Assembly: GCA_964626495.1 (NCBI GenBank)
Contig: CAZVFT010000006.1
Span: 1 to 49,225, forward strand
DNA from: JACNLN01 sp964626495
GTDB lineage: Bacteria > Fidelibacterota > Marinisomatia > Marinisomatales > CAZVFT01
Direction of reading: 5' to 3'
DNA length: 49,225 nt
The notes beneath the pieces are model-generated. The model was given only the letters and a program-made list of their open reading frames with translations. It was not told the origin of the DNA and made no database searches. Of this stretch, positions 42,288 through 49,225 are shown piece by piece; the stretch's first letter is position 1, and each line of letters starts with the position of its first letter. A program made the position numbers and the translations under genes.

Positions 42288-44363
42288 ATGAAAAAAACAA
42301 TATTCATTCTGGGTTGTATCATTATTGGCATTGTTCTTCTTTTGAGTATTTCATCAGAACCTCGAGAAAATCCACTTCTCTATGAGTTCAATGAGATTAT
42401 CCAATTTGGAGAACTCAAAAAGGGGGATATTACAAAAGCCACAGATCACATTATTTTTGAAGCTCGAATCATATTAGATAAAATTGTTTTGTTGGATGAT
42501 GGTAAACGAACATTTAAAAATACCGTCCGTCCCATTGATGATATCGAGTATGTCATTGAAAAGGTGTGGAGTCCAGCATCACTGATGGGAGCAACCCATC
42601 CGGAGGAAATCATCAGAAATGAAGGTGACAGTTGCAGCATACGGATTGAAAGGTTTTTAAATGAATTATCTTCAAATGAAGATCTATATCATGCTCTATT
42701 TGCTTATTCACAACTGGAGGAAGCGAAATCCCTTTCGGGAGCAAAGAAGAAATATCTTGAAGATAAGATTCGGGATTTCAAACGTAGTGGTTTTGGGCTT
42801 AATAAAGAGAAACGAGAATTTGTCAGGGAGACGAAAAATAGATTAGCTAACATTGGACTGGAATTTCGACGAAATATCTCCTCATATCAGGATACGCTTT
42901 TCATTTCTGAAGAAGAATCTGCTGGATTACCTGAAACATTTAAGAAAGAGCGACTTCAAAAAAATGGAACCTATGCTATCGATATGTCTTATCCCTCATA
43001 TTTTACGTTTATGAAATATGCAGAATCAAATAATTCCAGAAAAGCTCTTTACTATAAGTTTTTGAATCGAGCGAGTAAAAAAAATATAGAAGTTCTCGAC
43101 GAGATGTTACGTTACAGAATAAAACTTGCGGATGTTTTGGGTTATGATACATTTGCAGAATATCGAACAGAAATTCTTATGGCAAAATATCCAGAAAGGG
43201 TATGGAATTTTGAGAATACATTAAAAGAGAGTTTGCAGGAAAAAGCTGAGCAAGAATATGCTACAATGCTTGAGATGAAATCTGCTATTACGGGTGAGCC
43301 AGCAGAGGTGATATTCCCATACGAAAAAAGGTATTATCAAAATAAGCTGCTTGAAGAAACATATCAGGTAGATGAAGAGGAAGTTAAGTCATATTTTGAG
43401 CTCAATAATGTAATTAATGGTCTTTTTACAATTACTCAACAATTGTTCAATATAACGTATTGTGAGGTTGACAGTCCATCAGTCTGGCATAAGGATGTGA
43501 GGATGTTTGAAGTCTTTGACGATTACACTGATGAATTGATCGGACGATTTTATTTGGATCTTTTTCCCAGACCGAATAAATATCATCATGCGGCAGCTTT
43601 CAGTGTAGTGATTGGCAAAATGTTATCCCAGGGATATCAAAAACCGGTTTATACTCTTGTATGTAATTTCCCGAAACCGACGCAAAATCAACCGTCTTTA
43701 TTGACCCACGATAATGTTGAAACCTTCTTTCACGAATTTGGTCATCTCCTTCACGGTCTTCTTACAAAATCGGAATTGATAAAATATGCAGGGACAGGTG
43801 TTGTTCAAGATTTTGTGGAGGCTCCCTCACAAATGCTTGAAAATTGGGTCTGGAATAAAGAATCTCTTTCTCTTTTTGCCATACATTATGAAACCGGCGA
43901 AGTCATTCCGGAGGAACTGGTAGATAAAATGCTGGCAGCAAAGAACTTGAATTCAGCTTTGAATACGCTTCAGCAGGTATTTTATGGAGTTTTAGACTTT
44001 ACGTTGCATGATGGTTATAATCCGGATGATGAGATAACCACCACAGATATTTTGAAGGACCTTCAAAATGAGATTACATTTTACCCCTATCAGGAGGGGA
44101 CTTATTTTCAAACAAATTTTGGACATCTTAAAGGGTATGCTGCTGCCTATTATGGTTATCTCTGGTCAGAAGTGTATGCTCAGGATATGTTTTCGGTTTT
44201 TGAGGCTCGTGGAATATTGGACAGCGACACCGGGATGCGTTTTCGAAAAATTATTCTTGAAAGTGGCGGAACCGAGGATCCCTTTGTATTAGTAAAGCAA
44301 TTCCTTGGCAGGGAACCAAATAATAGAGCATTTTTAATAAGTTTGGGTTTACATGAAGATTAG
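42288..44363 (+). CDS. M3-family zinc metallopeptidase (oligopeptidase), N-terminally anchored or exported
   Basis: The protein is 691 residues, close to the M3 norm. The zinc motif is His482-Glu483-x-x-His486 (FFHEFGHLLHGLL) and the third ligand is Glu511 (DFVEAPSQMLENWVW), both in the typical M3 contexts, so it should be active on short peptides. Unlike cytosolic oligopeptidases it begins with a hydrophobic segment (about 4-22), suggesting export or membrane attachment. 'FILGC' there might be a lipobox but lies unusually early. An exported peptidase fits with the exported M24 aminopeptidase at 27.3-28.6 kb. AGGAAAA precedes the ATG. Confidence 0.92.
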   Translation: MKKTIFILGCIIIGIVLLLSISSEPRENPLLYEFNEIIQFGELKKGDITKATDHIIFEARIILDKIVLLDDGKRTFKNTVRPIDDIEYVIEKVWSPASLMGATHPEEIIRNEGDSCSIRIERFLNELSSNEDLYHALFAYSQLEEAKSLSGAKKKYLEDKIRDFKRSGFGLNKEKREFVRETKNRLANIGLEFRRNISSYQDTLFISEEESAGLPETFKKERLQKNGTYAIDMSYPSYFTFMKYAESNNSRKALYYKFLNRASKKNIEVLDEMLRYRIKLADVLGYDTFAEYRTEILMAKYPERVWNFENTLKESLQEKAEQEYATMLEMKSAITGEPAEVIFPYEKRYYQNKLLEETYQVDEEEVKSYFELNNVINGLFTITQQLFNITYCEVDSPSVWHKDVRMFEVFDDYTDELIGRFYLDLFPRPNKYHHAAAFSVVIGKMLSQGYQKPVYTLVCNFPKPTQNQPSLLTHDNVETFFHEFGHLLHGLLTKSELIKYAGTGVVQDFVEAPSQMLENWVWNKESLSLFAIHYETGEVIPEELVDKMLAAKNLNSALNTLQQVFYGVLDFTLHDGYNPDDEITTTDILKDLQNEITFYPYQEGTYFQTNFGHLKGYAAAYYGYLWSEVYAQDMFSVFEARGILDSDTGMRFRKIILESGGTEDPFVLVKQFLGREPNNRAFLISLGLHED

Positions 44364-44498
44364 TTGGTTCATCATCCGTCAGTAGCTGAAAGACCACCCA
44401 CCATTTATAGCCGTCTATAATTCCCGAAGTCGAAGCAAAACGGAAATCCCACACTGAAGATCGGAAGATGAGAGGTAGTTAACGGCGTAAAGCGATTT

Positions 44499-44720
44499 GT
44501 TACTTTTCTTTGATACAAAGACTTCTTTTATTCTTTTGTCTTGATACAAAAGAACCAAAAAATCACCGGCCGGCAGATCTGCTGCTAAAATTCTCTGATC
44601 CAGACGGAAAAATAAAAACTCATCCGGCGGCCGTCGGATTCAAACAGTTTATTTTTCTGATCGTCCAGACCGTCTAATTTATTAACGCACAGTTCTGCAA
44701 TGCCGGAAAAGTAAGATAAC
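44499..44720. repeat. large imperfect inverted-repeat element (about 220 bases)
   Basis: Nested arms pair across the whole stretch. Outer GTTACTTTTC (44499-44508) meets GAAAAGTAAGATAAC (44706-44720). Middle CCGGCAGATCTGCTGC (44570-44585) meets GCACAGTTCTGCAATGCCGG. Inner GAAAAATAAAAACT (44607-44620) meets AGTTTATTTTTC (44646-44657). An independent perfect 9-base hairpin TTCTTTTGT/ACAAAAGAA lies at 44531-44554. No open frame of note is present. It could be a non-autonomous repeat element or a structured RNA. I do not recognise a named family. Confidence 0.6.
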
Positions 44721-44863
44721 CGTTTCACAAGGAGAGTGATCCTTCGTCACTATCATTAATGTATGCTTTCTAATGGATTTATTCGAGTAGTTAATTCTTG
44801 TGGGGAATTAGGATCTAATGAATCTTGTGGAGAGAAATAGGAGATGAATCTCAGATAGGGAAG

Positions 44864-44946
44864 TGCCCGGGACTGGGATCGAACCAGCACCTCCAATGGA
44901 GACTAGACCCTGAACCTAGCGCGTCTACCAATTCCGCCACCCGGGC
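44864..44946 (-). tRNA. tRNA-Leu (anticodon CAG)
   Basis: On the minus strand the acceptor GCCCGGG (44946 down) pairs with CCCGGGC followed by discriminator A at 44864. The D-arm GGCGGAATTGGTAGACGCGC, the anticodon stem-loop CTAGG-TTCAGGG-TCTAG (anticodon CAG), a long variable arm and the T-loop GGTTCGATCC are all present. The long variable arm and A discriminator are as expected for leucine. CCA is not encoded. Confidence 0.96.
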
Positions 44947-45059
44947 AAGTATCTTGATACAAGGAGTTTAACCTTTAGCCTTTTAAAAAACCCCCGAAAA
45001 GATGCGAAGACATTATGTAATCTGCAAACAATATAGTATTTCTTTGTTTTTTTCCTTCC

Positions 45060-45130
45060 CCGTCGGCGACCCACGAAATTGTTTGGTAAGCTGCTATTTG
45101 AACTCAATTGGTAAAAGGGGTCACCGACGG
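45060..45130. repeat. 71-base element with 13-base terminal inverted repeats, copy 1
   Basis: CCGTCGGCGACCC at the left end (45060-45072) is the reverse complement of GGGTCACCGACGG at the right end (45118-45130) with one mismatch. The interior, starting ACGAAATTGTTTGG, recurs almost unchanged at 45640-45708. The layout is that of a miniature inverted-repeat element or REP-like hairpin. No coding potential. Confidence 0.65.
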
Positions 45131-45372
45131 ACTCGATTTAACTTTCATTAGAATTCAATTTTCCTAAATATAACCAATATTCTTATGTTAATCTAACGTT
45201 TCACAATGATTCAACTTTGTTTCATCACTGTGTCCGGCTTTTGACGGATTGTACTCCTAAAATAAGGTTTTTTGGAGTAAAATGATGGAGCGTAGCGTAA
45301 TCATTTTCAAACTTTAGATATTTCCTAAAATTCATCAGTGCTTTCCGAAATATAATCAAATTTCATATATCT

Positions 45373-45424
45373 AACTTTGCGGATGTTGAACTTGTCTGGC
45401 AATTAACGGAACTTCCGCAAAGTT
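45373..45424. repeat. 10-base perfect inverted repeat
   Basis: AACTTTGCGG (45373-45382) and CCGCAAAGTT (45415-45424) are exact reverse complements around a 32-base spacer. The right arm with its flank ACTTCCGCAAAGTTTTC recurs near 45619-45635, directly before copy 2 of the 71-base element. Further small inverted pairs, TACTCC/GGAGTA (45252-45279) and AATGAT/ATCATT (45281-45305), lie in the same gap. Confidence 0.5.
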
Positions 45425-45522
45425 TTCTTTCAGGGGAAATGATGACGAGTTGATGTGCCTATCCGTTCTGCTGATGATATCTGGTGTGTACAAAATAGTA
45501 AAGTCCCCTCTACAGAGGCGTA

Positions 45523-45538
45523 TCCGCCAGCTGGCGGA
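45523..45538. repeat. perfect 16-base palindrome
   Basis: TCCGCCAGCTGGCGGA reads identically on both strands, in an otherwise AT-rich gap. A related but degenerate stretch (CACCGGCTGGCGGAG) is near 48896-48910. Confidence 0.6.
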
Positions 45539-45639
45539 CGGGGTGTGTTAGAAATGTACTTATAACGAAAAATCGTCAGTTGAATGGAAATATCCAATTA
45601 TTATTAAGGGCAAGACCAACTTCCGCAAAGTTTTCCTTC

Positions 45640-45708
45640 CCCGGCGATCCCCGAAATTGTTTGGTAAGCTTCTATTTAAACTCAATTGGTAAAAGGAGTT
45701 ATTGACGG
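45640..45708. repeat. second copy of the 71-base element, decayed ends
   Basis: The interior CGAAATTGTTTGGTAAGCT, then TATTT, then ACTCAATTGGTAAAAGG, matches 45073-45117 with only a few changes, while the inverted ends (CCCGGCGATCC... and ...TTATTGACGG) no longer pair well. It lies in direct orientation about 580 bases from copy 1. Confidence 0.6.
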
Positions 45709-45748
45709 AATGATGAAAGTATAAAAGCTGGTCTATCGAAAGGTTTTA

Positions 45749-48145
45749 TCACCAGAAATATCGCCAGATTTTTTTTCCATCGGTTTTTAACCAGATAGCA
45801 CCTTCAAGATCTGTACGATACACAGTAGCATTGGATAATCGTAATATTTCCATAACAAGCTCAGATGGATGATTGAATTTATTTCCCTCACCAACGGAGA
45901 CAATGGCATATTCCGGTTGAACTAAATTTAGGAACGACTGTGTGGTGCTGGTGATAGAACCGTGATGTCCAACCTTCAGTACATCTGAACGATTCAAGTC
46001 ACCAAAGGATAGCATTTCCCAATCCCCTTCCTTTTCCAGATCACCAACAAAAAGGAAGGATACATCACCATAAACCAATTTCGTTACAACACTCATATTG
46101 TTCACATTATCTTCAACCTTTGCGAATGTGGAGTCTGGATGAAGAACAAAAACTTGCAGAGGAGAATAATCGTTAATCCATTTACCTGAGGTCATCTTAC
46201 TGTAAGGAATGGAGTCCTGTTCGATTCTATTTAAAATTCGTTGATATAGTTTTGATCGGTAAGTTGTATGGGTATCCCAGATTTTATCAATCTGAGTATT
46301 TTCAAGTAAAGCTTCCACACCGCCAATATGATCACTGTGGGGATGAGTCATCACAACAAGATTGACTTTTTTCACCCCGAAATGTTTCAGAGTAGGTAAA
46401 ACCACTTTTTCCCCTTTATCGACTCCAAACTTTTTTTCTCCTGCATCAATGATCATTGTTTTTGATTTTTCCCAGTAGGAGGTTGGAATTCTGATGATGG
46501 CTCCATCTCCCTGTCCGACGTCTAGAAAAATAACATCGAGTGCTGGTCTGTGAAGTGTCCATGGCCAGACAATCAAATTCAACCAAAATGCGAATAATAT
46601 AAGTGATTTTCGTCTTGTCACTGAGCGAATAAGTGTAAACAGAATTGCAATCATTGTAATGTATTGGATAATGTTTATAAGGGATGGAGTTTTTATCTCA
46701 ATAAATGCTACTGGTAAACTGGCAAAGGAATGAGTCAACCAGAAAATGATCTGAGATAAAAGCCATGCCACATTTCCAAAAGCATTAGCCAGAAATGGAA
46801 GCCAGCTTCCCAGCAGAACTATAGCAAATCCTAAAGCCACAAGTAATCCAATGATAGGGACAATGATGACATTTGCAATGAGTGAAATAATCGGAATCCT
46901 GTTAAAAAACAGCCAGGTGAATGGTAAAGTACCAATTTGAGCAGAAAGTGAAACGAGAAAAAGAGCAAACATATATTTCAATGCTGGATTTTTTATGTTA
47001 GATATCTTGATTCGTTCAGGCAATACTTCCTCAAACTGTTTGTAGAAAAACACGATGGACGCTACTGCTGTAAACGAAAGAAGAAACCCAAGATCGAAAA
47101 GATAAGCTGGATTGTACACAAGCAATCCAATTGCCGTAACGGCAATGATATTCCACAGATTTACTTTCCGATTAAACAGCGGTGCAATTACGTACAGCGA
47201 AGCCATAATTACAGCCCTTAAGACACTGGCTTTCCCACCTGTAAATATTGCGAAAGCAATTAGCGCCAACACAACTGCAATCTTATCCCATCCGTAGGGG
47301 ATCCGAAACAATTTTACAATCGGCAGAAAAATGACAAGAACATATCCCACGTGCAGCCCAGAGACCGCCAGGACGTGAATTACCCCTGTATCCACAAAAT
47401 CCTGTTTAATTTCTTTGGGTATTTCTTCCCTCAATCCTACAATAAGAGCCGTCATAAGACTATTAGCTTCACCACTGATAGATCTTTCAAACATGGTTTT
47501 TACCGACTGCCTTACGTTTTCTACCCATTCTGAAAAGGAAAATTGGGTTGAGTCAACAATAATGATATTTGTCTTTTTATCCTGAAAAATAATTCCCCAG
47601 ATATTCTTCCGTTGATAAAACGACTGGAAATTGAACTCTCCAGGATTTCGTGGTCCCTCTGACTGCTTGAATTCACCAACCCCCTTCACCACCATACCCA
47701 TTGGAATGAATTCATCTTTATCAGAATACAGATGGAATTTTACATCTCCCTCCCAACGAAGTGAATCGGTAGCAATTGTTTGGTTCTCGATCAGGTATTT
47801 CACACCCTTTTTTGTTTTACTGCGGGTTTTTATCTTGCCAACCAGTTGAACCTCTTTTTTATCGAAAGAGTTTAATATATTAGAAATGTGCTCAATCCTC
47901 TTCTGAAAAAGACCATACCGGATCATACCAGTAAAAAAAGTTAACATTAAGAGTAGAATGAGTAGACGCTTTGATCGAACCAGCCAGATAATGGAAATGA
48001 GAACTAGTGCTATCAATAATATTGGAAGGGTTTTAATTAACAGGTAATGCTGGAAGATTATCCCACTAATGAGTAAAAGCAAAAAGGACACCATTGGTGC
48101 CCTTTCGTGGAATTGATGAAATGTTGACAAATTAACGACCCTCAA
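45749..48145 (-). CDS. comEC: ComEC/Rec2-family competence and DNA-uptake channel protein
   Basis: The protein is 798 residues. The N-terminal DUF4131-like membrane/OB region spans about 20-190. The Competence membrane domain (about 225-500) starts with 'VDTGVIHVLAVSGLHVGYVL', the family hallmark. The C-terminal metallo-beta-lactamase-like domain (about 535-790) has 'VIFLDVGQGDGAIIRIP' and the metal motif 'THPHSDHIGG'. ComEC carries single-stranded DNA across the inner membrane during transformation. The start is uncertain: TTG at 48145 (used here, overlapping the upstream gene by 14 bases), TTG at 48130, or ATG at 48094 with AAAGGG before it. No other competence gene is in view. Confidence 0.94.
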   Translation of the reverse strand: MRVVNLSTFHQFHERAPMVSFLLLLISGIIFQHYLLIKTLPILLIALVLISIIWLVRSKRLLILLLMLTFFTGMIRYGLFQKRIEHISNILNSFDKKEVQLVGKIKTRSKTKKGVKYLIENQTIATDSLRWEGDVKFHLYSDKDEFIPMGMVVKGVGEFKQSEGPRNPGEFNFQSFYQRKNIWGIIFQDKKTNIIIVDSTQFSFSEWVENVRQSVKTMFERSISGEANSLMTALIVGLREEIPKEIKQDFVDTGVIHVLAVSGLHVGYVLVIFLPIVKLFRIPYGWDKIAVVLALIAFAIFTGGKASVLRAVIMASLYVIAPLFNRKVNLWNIIAVTAIGLLVYNPAYLFDLGFLLSFTAVASIVFFYKQFEEVLPERIKISNIKNPALKYMFALFLVSLSAQIGTLPFTWLFFNRIPIISLIANVIIVPIIGLLVALGFAIVLLGSWLPFLANAFGNVAWLLSQIIFWLTHSFASLPVAFIEIKTPSLINIIQYITMIAILFTLIRSVTRRKSLILFAFWLNLIVWPWTLHRPALDVIFLDVGQGDGAIIRIPTSYWEKSKTMIIDAGEKKFGVDKGEKVVLPTLKHFGVKKVNLVVMTHPHSDHIGGVEALLENTQIDKIWDTHTTYRSKLYQRILNRIEQDSIPYSKMTSGKWINDYSPLQVFVLHPDSTFAKVEDNVNNMSVVTKLVYGDVSFLFVGDLEKEGDWEMLSFGDLNRSDVLKVGHHGSITSTTQSFLNLVQPEYAIVSVGEGNKFNHPSELVMEILRLSNATVYRTDLEGAIWLKTDGKKIWRYFW

Positions 48146-48572
48146 GAGCCTCTTTTTGTTTTATCAATAACAGTTCATTAGCTCGGTGTTGTTCTCCATC
48201 CTGATGGAGCATAATAACCCTTAGAGCGTACATAAGGTCAATATGGGTATTGTCCGAATTTGAGTAAAATAGATCCAGCAATACGGCAATCTGTTCGTAA
48301 TCATATCCGATTTTTTCTGAAAAGCATTCGTTTAGCGTAGCTGCAGAATTTTCCAGAACGAATGGCGATCTCCAAAAAGGATCATTGGCTTCCTGTCTTT
48401 TTACTTCGTTTTCCATAACTACCAATCCTTTTGTGAGACCTTTATAAACACCTTGTAAAAATATCACTTTTTCTTTCATGTCCAGCGATAACCAGAAGTC
48501 ACTTTCATGTTGGTTTTGAGCCGAAAGTGGAATTATCATAACTATTAGAAATATCATCGTAATTTTTTTCAC
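48132..48572 (-). CDS. small exported protein of unknown function
   Basis: The protein is 146 residues from the GTG at 48572, which has GGAG six bases upstream; a TTG at 48584 would add four residues. A signal peptide (about 3-19, ending PLSAQ) predicts export. The mature part is mostly helical ('EKVIFLQGVYKGLTKGLVVMENEVKRQ', 'YDYEQIAVLLDLFYSNSDN') and has no motif I recognise. It overlaps comEC by 14 bases and is probably co-transcribed with it, which does not by itself imply a role in DNA uptake. Confidence 0.8.
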   Translation of the reverse strand: MKKITMIFLIVMIIPLSAQNQHESDFWLSLDMKEKVIFLQGVYKGLTKGLVVMENEVKRQEANDPFWRSPFVLENSAATLNECFSEKIGYDYEQIAVLLDLFYSNSDNTHIDLMYALRVIMLHQDGEQHRANELLLIKQKEALEGR

Positions 48573-48768
48573 ATTATTCTCCAATTTCGTTAATCGATAA
48601 TAGGTTACGAATTCTTAAAGTCTTTGTGAAAAATCCCCCAAATCCCGGAGCTTATATTTAAGGTTCATCACAATAATGCGTACTTGGATTCCATTTTTAT
48701 ACCAGAGTTGTCCAATGCGAGTTATTCTATCTTACAAAAACTTTCGTAGCTTTTATTACTATGAAACT

Positions 48769-48800
48769 GCTGACACACCTGTTCCCGAAGGGCGGGTAGG
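48769..48800. repeat. dispersed repeat, copy 2 (CCCGAAGGG core)
   Basis: Matches 23439-23470 at 29 of 32 positions in the same orientation, about 25 kb away. It sits just before the inverted-repeat units of the right end. Confidence 0.6.
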
Positions 48801-48826
48801 TAAGAGAAAAGATCACCCTCTCCTTC

Positions 48827-48882
48827 ACCCTGTGGAATAAAATCTGCGATTTTCTCCGACTGGTCGGAGATTCCACAGGGTA
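48827..48882. repeat. inverted-repeat unit with ACCCTGTG arms (unit A)
   Basis: ACCCTGTGGAAT (48827-48838) and ATTCCACAGGGT (48871-48882) are perfect reverse complements. Inside, TCTCCGA and TCGGAGA (48854-48871) make a second stem. The arms share the ACCCTGTG core with unit B at 49076-49154. Confidence 0.7.
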
Positions 48883-49075
48883 AAATTCCTCTCCCACCGG
48901 CTGGCGGAGAGAGGAGTTCTTGGTAGCGTGGCTTCAAACAGTTTTGCCCATAGGGTTTGCAATAAGAATTTGAGCTGTGACTTCCCGGCAAGACCTTCTC
49001 CCCCTCGATGCCTGTCCGACTACCGGCGGAGGGGAGAATGAAAAGAGGGGGTGGTATTTGGGTGTTGACACCACG

Positions 49076-49154
49076 TTAACCCTGTGAAATAGCAAAGCCC
49101 CGCCTGAATGGCATTGTCGGGCAGGTAAATCTCCAATTTGTTTCACAGGGTTAA
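49076..49154. repeat. inverted-repeat unit with ACCCTGTG arms (unit B)
   Basis: TTAACCCTGTGAAA (49076-49089) and TTTCACAGGGTTAA (49141-49154) are 14-base perfect reverse complements around a 51-base spacer. The same ACCCTGTG core bounds unit A, about 240 bases to the left. Confidence 0.75.
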
Positions 49155-49225
49155 TGCTTGTATCTCGGACTATTTCTGAATACAAATTCATTTCTCTCAG
49201 TCGGGAGCCTGGCTGTGCCTGTTCG

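Larger units (their letters stand above)
48573..49225. other. gene-free right end rich in inverted repeats
   Basis: About 650 bases with no credible gene; frames crossing it lack signals and run through palindromes. It carries a dispersed repeat and two inverted-repeat units listed separately, plus TTCTCCCC/GGGGAGAA arms around 48993-49038. Base composition is richer in G and C than the coding flanks. Confidence 0.5.

Noticed and set aside
45373..45424. Integron attC site
   Set aside because: One core box resembles RYYYAAC, but the partner GTTRRRY box is missing and there is no integrase.
44364..45748. CRISPR array
   Set aside because: Repeats occur, but only two or three unlike copies with uneven spacing and no cas genes.
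48722..49191. Minus-strand frames of 85-89 residues at the right end
   Set aside because: They translate inverted repeats (units A and B) and have no start signal; better explained as repeat DNA.

Overview
This looks like a chromosomal stretch from an AT-rich, Gram-negative bacterium of the FCB (Fibrobacterota-Chlorobiota-Bacteroidota) superphylum. My best guess is Candidatus Marinimicrobia/Neomarinimicrobiota or a close relative; the phylum is an inference. The reasons are a clear PorX-type response regulator sitting directly before tsaE, a CHASE2 cyclase carrying 'NGNG..DEGEPF' acidic repeats, outer-membrane beta-barrel and lipoprotein signals, frequent TTG/GTG starts, and a CIRCE-controlled groESL. 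No phage, insertion sequence, integrase or CRISPR array was seen. There is one tRNA gene (Leu-CAG) and no rRNA.

Layout. 1-8143: an envelope-signalling cassette of an exported Ig-like protein, an exported FecR-domain protein, an Ig-plus-beta-barrel outer-membrane protein and a class III CHASE2 adenylate cyclase. 8144-20917: housekeeping genes, many with 1-14 base overlaps: porX, tsaE, tsaB, accD, surE, guaA, glmS, a TPR/periplasmic-binding protein, a YfiH-family protein, uppP and a Na+/solute symporter. 21146-23293: holA, an ECF sigma factor and its zinc-finger anti-sigma factor. 23294-25454: a repeat-bearing gap, a coupled pair of small genes (DUF5674-like plus an alpha-helical partner) and an acetolactate-decarboxylase-like lipoprotein. 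25614-28641: a GAF/GGDEF diguanylate cyclase converging on an exported M24 aminopeptidase. 28749-37601: a TPR lipoprotein, three glycosyltransferases, three sulfotransferases and a CDP-glycerol-type transferase, apparently a surface-glycan locus that becomes more AT-rich to the right. 37751-44363: dut, groES-groEL, folB-folK-deoxynucleoside kinase, a 59-residue membrane protein and an M3 metallopeptidase. 44364-45748: no protein gene, but tRNA-Leu and several inverted-repeat elements. 45749-48572 (minus): comEC and a small exported protein. 48573-49225: no gene, several inverted repeats.

How the genes work together. Three signalling currencies appear: cAMP (CHASE2 cyclase), c-di-GMP (GGDEF protein) and the phosphorylated PorX regulator, plus an ECF sigma/anti-sigma switch. 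glmS, uppP and the LpoA-like TPR/periplasmic-binding protein all relate to cell-wall precursor supply or carrier recycling. The 30-37 kb block would build and decorate a sulfated and/or polyol-phosphate surface polymer. The best candidates for something undescribed are the four-gene FecR/barrel/CHASE2-cyclase cassette with its EF-hand-like insert, the DUF5674-like two-gene unit, the sulfotransferase/glycerophosphotransferase block, and the families of small inverted-repeat elements in the gaps.
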